Part shown: positions 1-10,364 of the stretch, in pieces
Layout of the letters: each line of letters starts with the position of its first letter
How positions within the stretch are numbered: position 1 is the first letter of the stretch
The notes under the pieces: generated by a model
Databases searched by the model: none
Told to the model about the DNA's origin: nothing
Seen by the model: only the letters and a program-made list of their open reading frames with translations
Translations under genes and position numbers: made by a program
Assembly (NCBI GenBank): GCA_961205875.1
Contig: OY540811.1
Location: 16,609,248 to 16,673,247 of the forward strand
Length of the DNA stretch: 64,000 bases
From: Sialis fuliginosa
Lineage: Eukaryota; Arthropoda; Insecta; Megaloptera; Sialidae
Direction of reading: 5' to 3'

Positions 1-520
1 CTGTATTTAAATTACCTTTATTATAATAGATTTACGGCAGGCTCGTATTATGGAAATTTACAATTACAGTTTTTGTACTAGCTAATATTTTATTGTTTAT
101 ATCCAAACTATTATATTAACAAATATGTATTTTAATATTCGCCGTATAACTTCTAATTTTAGAAATCATGTAGTATACACCTAGTGTTTCCATTGCCCAT
201 ATAGGAATTATAATCAATTAATTATTTATTATTATTATAACAGTAGCAAATCAAAACATATATGCTATTAATAGAAAATTAGTTTCCAATTTAGTTATAA
301 TTAATGTACTGTAGAGTAAATATACAAACCAGTGTTAATTTTTACCAACTCTAAATTTAGATCACCTTTACTTAAAAGCCAAACAATACCCACGTAATAC
401 GTATTCAAATCAACATACAAAATGAACATTTTAATCTCAATTCTAATTCACGTGACGCTGTCTTATGTACAAAACAACCCCTACCCAATCTATTTAAACC
501 CCCCTCCCAAATGTTTAATT
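1..520. other. AT-rich non-coding stretch
   Basis: No gene, open frame or recognisable repeat is visible here. The sequence is AT-rich, with scattered homopolymer runs and TA-rich words, and ends in a short C-rich patch near 478-508 that leads into the GC-rich island that follows. Confidence 0.5.
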
Positions 521-712
521 TTACGGCACACGTCGGCATAATGAAAACGTCGGGCGTACGCCATTGCCTCTTTCCGGTGACTGTCTACGGGCGCCAGCCG
601 CCCACCGTCCCACCTGGGTGGTGTTTGCCGGTACACCCCTGTCCCGGGTACTGCCACTGTGGGAGTTAGGGCTTATGTAACGTCTACACGCCACGAAATG
701 TAGAAATGACAA
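521..712. other. GC-rich island, unidentified
   Basis: This is an abrupt GC-rich block in AT-rich surroundings, densest at about 548-665 (CGGGCGTACGCC, GGGCGCCAGCCGCCCACC, CCCGGGTACTGCC). The minus strand is open for 63 codons with a methionine start. I do not recognise the product, and open frames are expected by chance where GC-rich DNA has few stops. It could be a fragment of a GC-richer retrotransposon, a diverged exon or a regulatory island. Nothing in the sequence decides between them. Confidence 0.35.
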
Positions 713-1568
713 GGTAGATCTTGTTTATTATATTACGGTGGCTATACACTGGTAAAATATCGGTTAGTTGTATGAGTTTTGGTGTGCTAGGGCAGGGGTG
801 ACTAACCCTTGAGTGGTTGGGAATTGTTTTAATTTATAAGTCGATTTTACAACCTTATACACTGAACATTTACCTGTGATAAAATATATAGTTAAGCTCA
901 TTTTAGAGAAATAGTTGTAATTAGTTATTATATTACAACCACGTGTGAGGTTAATATTCTGGATAAACAAATATATGCGTAATAAAAGTTTATAAGATTA
1001 GCTCCACAAAAAAATTGGGATCGATAAACAAGTACTTTTCTATCTATAGGAAATTAAACCCACAGTTCCCAGTGTCACCTATTTTTTTCTAATGATAATA
1101 CTTTAATATCGTAAATATTTTGTTACCACTAAAAAAAAACTTACAATTAGTAAAATTTATATTATTTTTTTACCACCCCAACATGTCATTTCTTTAAAAA
1201 AATTGTTAGTTGTTTCAAACGGGTTTGCAAGTTTTCAGCGTAAGTATGATTTTCATTGTTTCTAAGTGAAAAAAAGTACTGTAATTATTATTGTTGTTGG
1301 AACATTTGACTGACATTATCATTATATTTTTTTATTAAAACAATAGATTTAGTCAAGGTTATTAAACTATACAGGTTGTCTCATAACTAAGAATTTGGGC
1401 GAGAGAAATGAGCGGGAGGGGAGTGCATGTGACGTCACTGGTCATCTTATATCAAATTGAAAATTTGAATTAATTAGTAGTTTCTGTGGATTTTGATTGC
1501 TAACTACTTAGATTAGAAAATACTATGGATACATAACAACCAATGCTAGTTCGTATGAAATTGTTACC
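713..1568. other. AT-rich stretch with a possible transposon end
   Basis: No gene is seen. At 1372 the sequence TATACAGGTTGTCTC resembles the left terminus of mariner-type MITEs (TA then CAGGNTG), but I found no matching right end. A perfect CRE octamer TGACGTCA lies at 1430-1437 in a slightly GC-richer patch. The text at about 788-800 (CAGGGGTGACTAACC) resembles a hAT terminus but is also unpaired. Confidence 0.3.
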
Positions 1569-3099
1569 AAAGGCTGTAGCCGGGTAAGCATGCAAAACAT
1601 GCCTTTACATGGATTTGGCTGATTATTTTTTTGGAAGTTACATTCTATTAAACATTCAACCTGACCAAATATTAGCTCCCAAAAATTTATAGTTTTCGAA
1701 AAAAAAATTTTTTTTGATTTTCAAAAAAAAATTTTTTTTTGATAATCTGTCAGTCGAATTTGATGGTGCTTGAAATATATTATAGAGGTACTTATGACTC
1801 ATCAGAGGTAATTTTATTATGATCCTCTGTACATAATAAACCAGAAAAAAAAATTAATAAAATTTTAAAAATCAAAAAAGACCATGTTGTCTTCGGAGGG
1901 CAATCACAATTTTTTTATATATTATACCTTGTATGTACCCAAACAACATATCAAAATCCCAAATTGATACAAAGGGTATAACATACTCGTATAAATTCGC
2001 ATGCGGTCGTATCGAAGTGGCGCGAGCGTGGCGCGGGCGAGTGCAAGTGTCTTAATACTTTTAAAATATCTCTAATTTGTTGCTAAACAGGACTGGGCTA
2101 GCCCAGAGACATATCAAAAATTTGACGGGGCCCATAGCCTGACAAAAACAAAATATAGAGGCCGTAGCCGGAAATATATGGGAACTGCTCCATTGAATTA
2201 ATTTTACATTTTTTTTCTCATAGGTTGCTTTTTAAGTAATAAAAAATCGCCCCAAGTCGCTTAGAAATGTTTATAATCGACTTTAGTAGTAACAAATCAC
2301 ATTTCCGCTGTGAACTAGTGAATCTTCTTACATTAAAAACTATAGACAAGATTTTTTTTTTTTTTAATAAAAATTATCTGAGCAAAAATGAATATATTGA
2401 AGCACAGACATTTAGGGCGATTTAATTTTACTTAAAAAGCAACCTATGAGAAAAAAATTTGTTAAATTGATTCAATGGAGCAATTCCCATATATTTCCGG
2501 CTATGACCTCTATATTTTGTTTTTGTCAGACTATGGGCCCCGTCAAATTTTCGATATGCCTCTGGGCTAGCCCAGTCCTGTTTAGCAACAAATTAGAGAT
2601 ATTTTAAAAGTATTAAGACACTTGCACTCGCCCGCGCCACGCTCGCGCCACTCCGATACGACCGCATGCGAATTTATACGAGTATGTTATACCCTTTGTA
2701 TCAATTTGGGATTTTGATATGTTGTTTGGGTACATACAAGGTATAATATATAAAAAAATTGTGATTGCCCTCCGAAGACAACATGGTCTTTTTTGATTTT
2801 TTAAATTTTATTAATTTTTTTTTCTGGTTTATTATGTACAGAGGATCATAATAAAATTACCTCTGATGAGTCATAAGTACCTCTATAATATATTTCAAGC
2901 ACCATCAAATTCGACTGACAGATTATCAAAAAAAAATTTTTTTTTGACAATCAAAAAAAATTTTTTTTTCGAAAACTATAAATTTTTGGGAGCTAATATT
3001 TGGTCAGGTTGAATGTTTAATAGAATGTGACTTCCAAAAAAATAATCAGCCAAATCCATGTAAAGGCATGTTTTGCATGCTTACCCGGCTACAGCCTTT
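1569..3099. mobile_element. Long foldback element, 685-bp arms
   Basis: The left arm at 1569-2253 is repeated in inverted orientation at 2415-3099, around a 161-bp spacer. Paired positions sum to 4668 at the outer ends, at the inner ends and at the internal CTAGCCCAGA/TCTGGGCTAG pair (2098-2107, 2561-2570), so the arms have no net indel over 685 bp. Only occasional substitutions are seen, for example one in the outer ~130 bp. The ends read AAAGGCTGTAGCCGGG, and a related motif, AGGCCGTAGCCGG, recurs inside the arm near 2159. No transposase frame is present and I could not find a convincing target duplication. It is probably a young foldback transposon or inverted duplication. Transcribed, it would form a very long hairpin RNA. 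Confidence 0.85.
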
Positions 3100-4936
3100 T
3101 ACGGCGCCCTTCTTTTCTTAAATGTCATAATCGTCATTTCCATGCATATTATCCCAGAGGCGTCAATTGAAAATTTATAATAAGTAAATATGTTTTAAAG
3201 GAGAGAGATGATAGTTCCAAATTAACATTTCTCTGTTAATCAATGAAATACTTTTAAAGACAATATAAAACGTTTTTTATTAATTATTTTTATAATTCAA
3301 ATCAATTTATATTTATTTTAAAATCTGAATGATACGCCAATGACTCTTGGAGCGATATGGTAACAACGCTAGGTAATGTGCTATTTGTCCTTTATCTTTG
3401 CTTGTTTAACATAAGGCTAACTTCGTCACTAGCCGTCAACCAATAGCGTGAAACTACCCTATGTGTACAACTTGTGTAGTTTCTTGAGATTTCGTTATAA
3501 AAATATTCATCAAAAATGCCAAGACACTTGAAATTATTTAAACTAAAGTACCGAATTATACGGGCGTGTTATGCTTGGCTCATTAGCGGAAAATAGGAGA
3601 AAATTCGAGCTGTTGCGATTTTTGAAAGGCTGTAGTAATTGCTTATTTGCAAAAATATTAAAATACTTATGACAAAGCCACCTCCTGCGTAATTCTTCTG
3701 CAATCAATGACGTCTACCGCTCTAACACATACCATTTTGCATTTTTTCCATACTACATTATTACAAAGTATAATGCCCAGTGTCACCTGTAAGTGACACT
3801 TTAGTTTGCAAGAAAATAGGATATTTTTTTCAATTTTATGTTTTATTTAAGCCATAGGATAAAAACAAGATAGTTATCGACTTTTTTTTCGGTATCTCTC
3901 AAAAAGTGAGAAACAAAAAATAATTGAACAATAAAAAAAAAATACAAGGAAATAGTTACTTTGGTGGTTCTTCTTATAATTTATTAATCAAAATTTGATC
4001 ACACGTTACAGAAGATAAAACAGATACTTATTATTTATTATGAAAATATTAACGATAGAAAATTCACATGTATTATCATATAATCTTTATACTACATACT
4101 TACAAAAAGCGCTAAAATCTTATTTGCCTTATAAATCAAAATATTGTTTAGAATAATAAATATTATAAAATATAAACCTGCCCCTTGCCTCGTTAGAAAA
4201 ATAATGTGTTTATAAAATACAAAATATATAATCACAATATCATATTGACATGACAGCACTGCATAATATTAAAACAAGTAGGTAGCTATGAGCCGTCTTA
4301 AATTTCCAATCTTTGAAAATTTTAATAAAGATACGGATAAGAAAAAAGACACCTTCGGGTTATATTTCTTTTTGTATTCAATAACTAACGATTTACTTAA
4401 TTAATATTTTCTTTTGCGCTCATTTTACGAGTTTCTGAGAATTTTTTTATGTATAAAGTTTCATATATTTCATATACACTCTCTCGTTTTTCATTCCAAT
4501 GTAAAATATGCATGGTAGAATGTGTGTTGGTGTAGACAGTGGTAGTCTGTGGAGATAATGTCAAGGGGTAAATATTCAATTCAAAAATATGTACATGGTT
4601 ATTGGTTATATCTATTATAAGTCTTCCAAGTAACAATATTTATTCAACAAATTTTTTTATTAATATCCCAAGAAAACATAAAATATTCTGACTGAGGAGC
4701 TATGCGTAATATCCATTTTATTATGTTATTATCTATAAATTTGATCAATTTATCAATTTGTTCACATTTAGAGTTTAGACTTACGGTAAAGACTCAAAGT
4801 AATTTTGAATTTTATGTGACTCCACAGTAGTAATCATGGAAAATATTTTTTTTTGAATCGAACAATTTTTTTTTTAAATGAAAATGGATTGCATTCATTA
4901 ATTTGATGAATCACGTTTTTGGTCAAATTTTTTAAA
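3100..4936. other. AT-rich non-coding stretch
   Basis: I see no gene or convincing repeat structure. There are poly-A and poly-T runs. A 79-codon minus-strand open frame at 4397-4636 has no recognisable motif and low-complexity composition, so I treat it as chance. Confidence 0.4.
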
Positions 4937-5275
4937 CTTGGGGGTCATTGCGCGAATATTGACCAAAGTGTGTCTGTTTGTCTGTCTGTCACCTGTCCAC
5001 GGCAAAAGCGCTGAATTGATCTTGATAAAATTTGGCAGGGAGATAGCTTGCATCCCGAGGAAGAACATAGGTTACTTTTTATTCCAAAAATTGTAACCCG
5101 AAAATTTTTGTGTGTTCAGTTTTATCGACCATAACAGAAATCTGCATTACCTAACCTCAATCTACTTCTTCACTGGTGACAGCTTATACCTAACCTAAAC
5201 TCTGCGTGAACCATATAGATATAATTATATATGTATATGACGCGAACGAAGTTGCGAGTGATAGCTCGTTATGTA
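4937..5275 (+). mobile_element. Insect dispersed repeat ending GCGAACGAAGTTGCG
   Basis: The segment has the layout of a common insect non-autonomous repeat: a GTCTGTTTGTCTGTCTGTC tract near 4972-4990, then a phrase on a threshold-like theme (TGATAAAATTTGGCAGGG), then a terminus GCGAACGAAGTTGCGAGTGATAGCTCGTT near 5242-5270. A second member with the same order (CTGTCTGTCCGTTAATGCGC then GCGAGCGAAACCGCGGGC) is at 56.35-56.73 kb. Such repeats with a terminal GCGAACGAAGTCGCGGG-like motif are often assigned to Helitron-like families, but that class assignment is inference. No coding capacity is seen. Confidence 0.55.
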
Positions 5276-6799
5276 CTTGTAAATATGTATATACTTATAA
5301 TAATTTTAGTTACAGTAGAGACTCAAACTGTTAGATTATACTGTACCGCGTCTTTACCATTCCATTGAGTATTTGTTTGACAACTCTCTATATAATACAT
5401 AGCAATGTTATTTTATATACATACTCTAGTATTTTAGACCAGCTAATATACCATATTTAGTACATTTTCAATAATATATCTATTAATAACTCAGTATTTT
5501 TATTAACATTTTTGCCTAATTTACATAGATACAAGCTTGTAAAAGTTTTTCGTAGTGAAAATTAAATTTAAAAAATGTTTTTGTTAAATTAAATTATAAA
5601 ACTAGGGTTGTGTAGATTCCAGAGTATCATGCTTATAACAAAAATATATGTGTTGTGCTTGAGGATAAAACAACGCAAGAAAATACTAATATTTATATAA
5701 ATAGGTATAAAGATTATTTTTTATGTAACGCCATTGGTTTTAGGAAAATAGATAACAGGAAGGGTACTTCTTTGTTTAATAAATAAGTCGATGGTATGGG
5801 AAACTTGCGGAAGTAAATTTGAATATTAAACAGAAATGTGTAGCGAAACACTGAACAAAACTGTTCAAGTTTGAACATGCTCTCGATATCGTTGAATGCC
5901 AGAAACGATAATATCAAATATACCAATTTAATAATTAAATAAAGGTATTATACTAATTTTATTGATACAACTACGGATATTGCAAATACGTTCGCAAATA
6001 AGGTGTGATAATATAATTCGATTTAAGTGTTCGAAATAAAATAGTTACTGATTGTAGCTAGAACCATATTTTTATGTTTTAATCGGATTTTTATTACTTA
6101 TATTTTATCGTATGTTAGGGATAATAAATCATCTTTATTATCAAAAATCCCGGTACGATACTGAGGTAATAATATTTGTGCAGACGTTCTGAAGACAAAT
6201 ATGATAACTCCAATTTCTGTTTTATAGTCTGTTTCATTTAAGATTGCAGTGGTAGCTAACATAGAAAGCATAATACGCACTCCTGATTGGGTAAAACGCC
6301 AGGCAGATTCACAATAACACAATTTTCACTGACACAATACATCTACTAATCCATGTTGCCTTGGAAACAAATGCTATTAAATTCAAATTGTTAGATTAAT
6401 TATTCTAAAAATGTGTATTATTTTTATTATTTATTTCTTAAAATTTCATCAAAAGTTTTCATATACAAATTAAAAATAATTTATAGAATAGTGCCTGTGT
6501 GAATCGTACCGTCTCATCTCTGTCCGCCACTGCAATCTTTAATGAAACAGACTATAAAATATGTTCAATATATTTGTTTTATAATTAACAATTTATTTTT
6601 CGTGCAATGCACTTTTTTGTTGTTGTTATTTTCATAGTAAAATGAATAAAAACATGAATATCGTTTCTAATATTCCATGCTCATTTACAACGGTATTTTT
6701 ACCCAGAATAAAAATTCTCAAAAAGAAAATTTGTATATCTGACTTTATAATTTAATGCATTCAAAGAAGTTTTCACTTTTGGGATTTTTTATTCAATGC
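5276..6799. other. AT-rich non-coding stretch
   Basis: No gene is recognised. Two minus-strand open frames of 70-74 codons (5714-5926 and 6098-6322) have no motif, and nothing in the flanking sequence (splice sites, GC rise) supports them. The phrase ACAGACTATAAAA near 6549 repeats the complement of GTCTGTTTCATTTAAGATTGCAGT around 6228-6250. It looks like a short inverted repeat of about 30 bp. Confidence 0.35.
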
Positions 6800-6965
6800 G
6801 TCAAATATACTTCTCAGCCCACACCTTTCTGCCCTTCCCCGGGCTCTAAACGCTTTTATTATCCCCCGCTTTTATGTAAATGATATTGATACACGTGAAC
6901 AGAAATTAAATGGGAACAATCGGAACCGCGTCACGTACACTGTTAAAAATAATAACGCGCATATT
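6800..6965. promoter_or_regulatory. GC-richer island with E-box motifs
   Basis: A locally GC-rich patch (TTCCCCGGGCTC, ATCCCCCGC, GGAACCGCGTCACG) in AT-rich DNA with no open frame. CACGTG-like sites occur at about 6892 (ACACGTGA) and 6932 (TCACGTAC), next to TTATGTAAATGATATTGAT. This is the profile of a conserved non-coding regulatory element. Conservation cannot be tested from one sequence, so the call rests on composition and motifs only. Confidence 0.25.
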
Positions 6966-7640
6966 TACAGTTATGTGTTAATGGGGAGATATTGGCGTTG
7001 TAAAGATGCTTGGAATACCAGACGATCTCTAATATCTTTATTATGTACGATATGTGAGGTGTTAAGATACCAAAGCGACCAATTAAAATAATCAATGTTT
7101 TTTAATCTAAACTTAATTAAAAGTTTAAATTACAGAAAATAATTACAGTAACTTTTTCTATCTTTAGTTATCTAAGATTAGGAAAATTTATAGATACATA
7201 ATAAGCTATCTAGTAAACATGGCTTTATTTATCCAATGTTATTCCAACGATGCTTATTTTTAAATTCTTTTAAATATAAAAAAAAGTTTTTCAATTTTTT
7301 TACATTTTGAGGTGTGATTGTCAGACTTACTTATATAAGTTTTAAAAACTGATTTGATAAAAATCAAGTTATCATTTTCAAATCAGTCAAAAATAAGGTG
7401 CTAGCACCAGTATTGAACAATACCCCAGTGTTGAACATTTTAAAATTAAAAGTACTGAATTAGAAATATTTGTTGATATTTGATTACTGGAGTCATTACT
7501 GGATATTAATCCATATAAATTTATGTAACTGTCTTTCAATGTGATTTGATGATTATTGATTATTTTCGTTAAAAAAAGTGCTACAAATAATTATCGCAGT
7601 TCGGCACACTTTCAAGAAAAGTATATTTTCTTATGTAAAT

Positions 7641-8210
7641 GCTTTATATTGTTTTAAATTTTACGACTCTTTATTTTATAACGCTTGTGTAGAACAGTGT
7701 CTGCCAAATATTTTTTCTTTACGTGTCACGGGAAGGATGTTTTCGCGGCACACTAAATAAAAATTCCTACAAAATTTGAATATGTTTTACTAGTATAAAC
7801 AAAAATACATAAAATCTTATTACAATAAAATAATTTATTTAAAAACCTATATTTTTTAATATTTCGCGGCACACCTGAAATTTTGTGCGGTACACTACTA
7901 TGCTGTGGCACACAGTTTGGCAGTCACTGGTGTAGAAGTACTAATTATTTTATAATCTTTAGTAAGTGTTCATCACTGGGTGTTCATTATTGGTTTTACA
8001 TCGTTCATTACTGGAGAAAAAACATAAAAGGCTATAATTTAACAAACAATATTTGTGGATTTTGGTAATTAAAATGATTTCATAAAGAGGTTGTTTTATT
8101 GGTAACATGAGTTCATAATAATTGCAGAAAAGTAGTCCATAAATCCCAAAAAACAATATACTTTGCTCTTAGAGCGTTCAAGACTGATGCTAATACCTTA
8201 AAATAAATAA
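7641..8210 (+). repeat. Dispersed repeat, copy A, interrupted by a MITE
   Basis: The segments 7641-7690 and 7938-8170 align collinearly with 28831-29105. Shared phrases are TTTATTTTATA then TTGTGT, then TACTGGAGAAA, AAAAGGCTATAATTTAA, TTTTATT.GTAACATGAGTTCAT and CTTGCTCTT. I estimate 70-75% identity. In this copy a 235-bp hAT-type MITE and its target duplication break the repeat after TTGTGTAGAA. The 28.8-kb copy lacks the insertion. The repeat has no long open frame and I do not recognise the family. Confidence 0.65.
7695..7929. mobile_element. hAT-type MITE with exact 8-bp TSD
   Basis: The 235-bp element starts CAGTGTCTGCCAAA and ends TTTGGCAGTCACTG, a terminal inverted repeat matching at 13 of 14 positions. 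It is flanked by perfect 8-bp direct duplications GTGTAGAA at 7687-7694 and 7930-7937. An 8-bp duplication and CAGTG termini are the signature of hAT-superfamily transposition. Internal GCGGCACAC motifs occur near both ends (about 7746 and 7866), as in hAT MITEs common in insects. There is no coding sequence, so it would have been moved by a transposase encoded elsewhere. A related uninterrupted site at 28.85 kb confirms it is an insertion. Confidence 0.88.
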
Positions 8211-8409
8211 TATTTTACTCTGAGATTCAAACAAACTAACATTCCTTCTTATTAAATTATTATAAACATTTTTTGGTATAATTTACTAAAAACAATACAC
8301 ATGCAACACATTTTATTATAGCTGAAGTAATCAAATTTTAGTTAATTGCATAGATAATATTGCTAAATAGTATTAAAAAGTAAATCCGAGAGAATATGAT
8401 TTTGTTTAA

Positions 8410-8550
8410 CCCTTTGAGTACCGAACTATTTTTATATTCAAACCAGACCGAAGGGAATATATGTATATCCCGACCGTGAAGCAAATCTGTGTAGGTGATT
8501 TTTAATCTGCTAGTGGGACGTTTTGTTCCGGTGCGATGGTACTCAAAAGG
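8410..8550. mobile_element. piggyBac-type MITE, TTAA-flanked
   Basis: The 141-bp element is bounded by CCCTTTGAGTACC and GGTACTCAAAAGG, inverted repeats matching at 12 of 13 positions. TTAA stands directly outside each end (8406-8409 and 8551-8554), the target site duplicated by piggyBac transposases. Inside is a small palindrome GGGAATATATGTATATCCC (about 8454-8472). No open frame is present, so this is a non-autonomous derivative. Confidence 0.82.
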
Positions 8551-8554
8551 TTAA

Positions 8555-9433
8555 CGTCGTATAATTCATTTTTAATTAAGCGGTTTTCAAAATTCAAACC
8601 CCCCGTGTACGATATCGATTTTCTTGATTATTTGTTTTGTGGAAATACTTGGTTTGGCTTCTGAACAACTCATAAATCATACAATTGTGAAATAACATAT
8701 TCCTTTGGTGTACTCAGTAAATTAGCTATAATAAAAACAGTCAACATTTTACCGAAGCCAAAACATAGAAGAAGAAAACAATTTAATTAGTTAATCAATG
8801 TACATTGAGTAGAGTTGTAGTCTATCGGACAACCTCTATGGTGATAGTTCGCAAATGGTCTATTAGTTGTAATTCGGGTCAGGACCTGTTTCCGGTCATT
8901 TTATGACGTCATATACAGCTGTGAATTATCTCACAAGCGTTTAAATAATTACATATGAAGGATAGCGCGTGTATGTTATGTTTACATAAACGGAAATTTT
9001 AACTTTTTTGGGTGAGTTCATTTAAATAAAACTAAAAATTCTAATTTTATATGGACATTTAAAATTTAATTATGTGAAATTAATTAATATATATTTCTTA
9101 AATTAAAATTTTGTTCAACATAATAATGTATTTGGTTGATTTTTTTATGATTTTACACATGCATCTATATAATAATTAAAAATCGTGCAAAAAGTTTAAT
9201 TAATTTGAATGTATCTCCGTATAATTACATTAATATATGAGCCAAATAAAAAAAAAGTATAAATATGTACACGAAGATAATTTTTATGTCAAATTGAATG
9301 TAAAATTCATTGCAAAAAATACCGTGCTGCATTTTATTGAGGGAAAAAAGTTGTTGTCATTATAATTTTTACTTTGGTAAATATTTTTTATTATAAATGT
9401 ACCTATATCATATTACAATATCCCATATAGAAA
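8555..9433. other. AT-rich stretch with a CRE
   Basis: No gene is seen. A perfect TGACGTCA octamer lies at 8904-8911 in a short GC-richer segment (about 8870-8975) that also contains CAGCTG and GCGCGTG. It could be a small regulatory element. The remainder is very AT-rich. Confidence 0.3.
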
Positions 9434-9435
9434 AT

Positions 9436-9625
9436 GCCAGCCTTGACGACGGACCCAAACTTGGCTAAATATTGGGTTGCTAAGGGTTACTTTTTCAATA
9501 TTGGTCCCAGTCTCGGCCAACCTTCAAATACCGAGCTTCGGTCACCTATTCGTTACCTTTTGTTATTTTGTACAGGGGAGACTCTGGGCCAGCCTTGGTA
9601 CTATAACTATACATGGGATGTTGTA
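9436..9625. repeat. Degenerate ~81-bp tandem motif
   Basis: The phrase GCCARCCTT recurs at 9436, 9516 and 9598, spacings of 80 and 82 bp. The sequence before the second and third copies is also similar (GTCCCAGTCTCGGCCAACCTT and GGAGACTCTGGGCCAGCCTT). The rest of the units has diverged. A 101-codon plus-strand frame (9434-9739) runs across it but continues into a TACACATACACG microsatellite, so I do not call it a gene. Confidence 0.3.
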
Positions 9626-9855
9626 TACACATACACGTACATAATACATACACATATGTATTATTTACCAGAATTATTGCCCTCAATGCTGTACACTTCA
9701 ACTTGTTTAAAAATAAATATTTTCTCCGTGTATGTATAAGTAAAAAATCATAAAGTGATTCATGTATCTTAATATCATTAAATATAATCAAGTTTAGATT
9801 ATTTAATTAATTTAAAACTATGTTTGGAATTTTGTTAATTTATATAGGTACTTAC

Positions 9856-9920
9856 CTGCCATATGGTAAAATGTTATAACAATTCCAAAATATGCCAACA
9901 AAGTTTTTGAAGTTATGCAT
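9856..9920 (-). other. Candidate exon end with perfect splice donor (minus)
   Basis: Reading the minus strand, an ATG (complement of 9918-9920) opens a frame beginning MHNFKNFVG and ending NILPYG. It is 21 codons plus two bases and stops exactly at a consensus donor CAG|GTAAGT (GT is the complement of 9854-9855). The frame stays open a further 14 codons upstream of the ATG. I do not recognise the peptide, no strong acceptor is visible upstream, and such matches occur by chance in 64 kb. It is listed only because donor strength and frame end coincide. Confidence 0.15.
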
Positions 9921-10341
9921 TAGACTATCATCTCTTATTTTATTGGTTTTCTAATTTTCGTTCCTGTATATTTCCGCGATTTCTTTCAAAGAAAATTTTC
10001 TTTGAGAGCTTTCTGACTTTTTATGTAACAGTCGAGGAAGGTTTATTCAGAATTTTTCCCGTTAAAGCATTCTCTTTTGTGTCATTTAATATATTGAATT
10101 TTTTACTATAAAATATGTGCAAATATTTATTCCATACAGAATATATCGAAACGTCTATAGTCTGCGCAAAAATATTTTAAGCTTTTTTAATATTCCTGCA
10201 AAGATTGTTTTAAAATTGAATTTTCTGTATAATAAATTATAAATTTTATATTATATTTGATGTTTACAAATAACATTTAAATTATTTTTCTTTTGTACGT
10301 ACCGTACATATAAAGAATGGATTTGCTTATCATTTATACAA

Positions 10342-10364
10342 TTTTCTTTTTGTTACAGGTACGT
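10342..10364 (+). promoter_or_regulatory. Candidate recursive splice site (ratchet point)
   Basis: A pyrimidine-rich tract TTTTCTTTTTGTTACAG ends at 10358 and is followed directly by GTACGT, so a good 3' splice site abuts a good 5' splice site. In Drosophila, this Y-tract-CAG|GTRNGT arrangement marks zero-length exons used to remove very long introns stepwise. That fits a window with no clear exons. An alternative is the 5' edge of a small exon ending at AAAAAG|GTAAAT (10391), 32 bp downstream. It is not confirmable without RNA data. Confidence 0.3.

Noticed and set aside
5140-5210. Telomeric TTAGG repeats
   Set aside because: Only isolated CCTAACC words, no array.
9434-9739. 101-codon plus-strand frame
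   Set aside because: It crosses a degenerate tandem repeat and a TACACATACACG microsatellite; composition is not coding-like.
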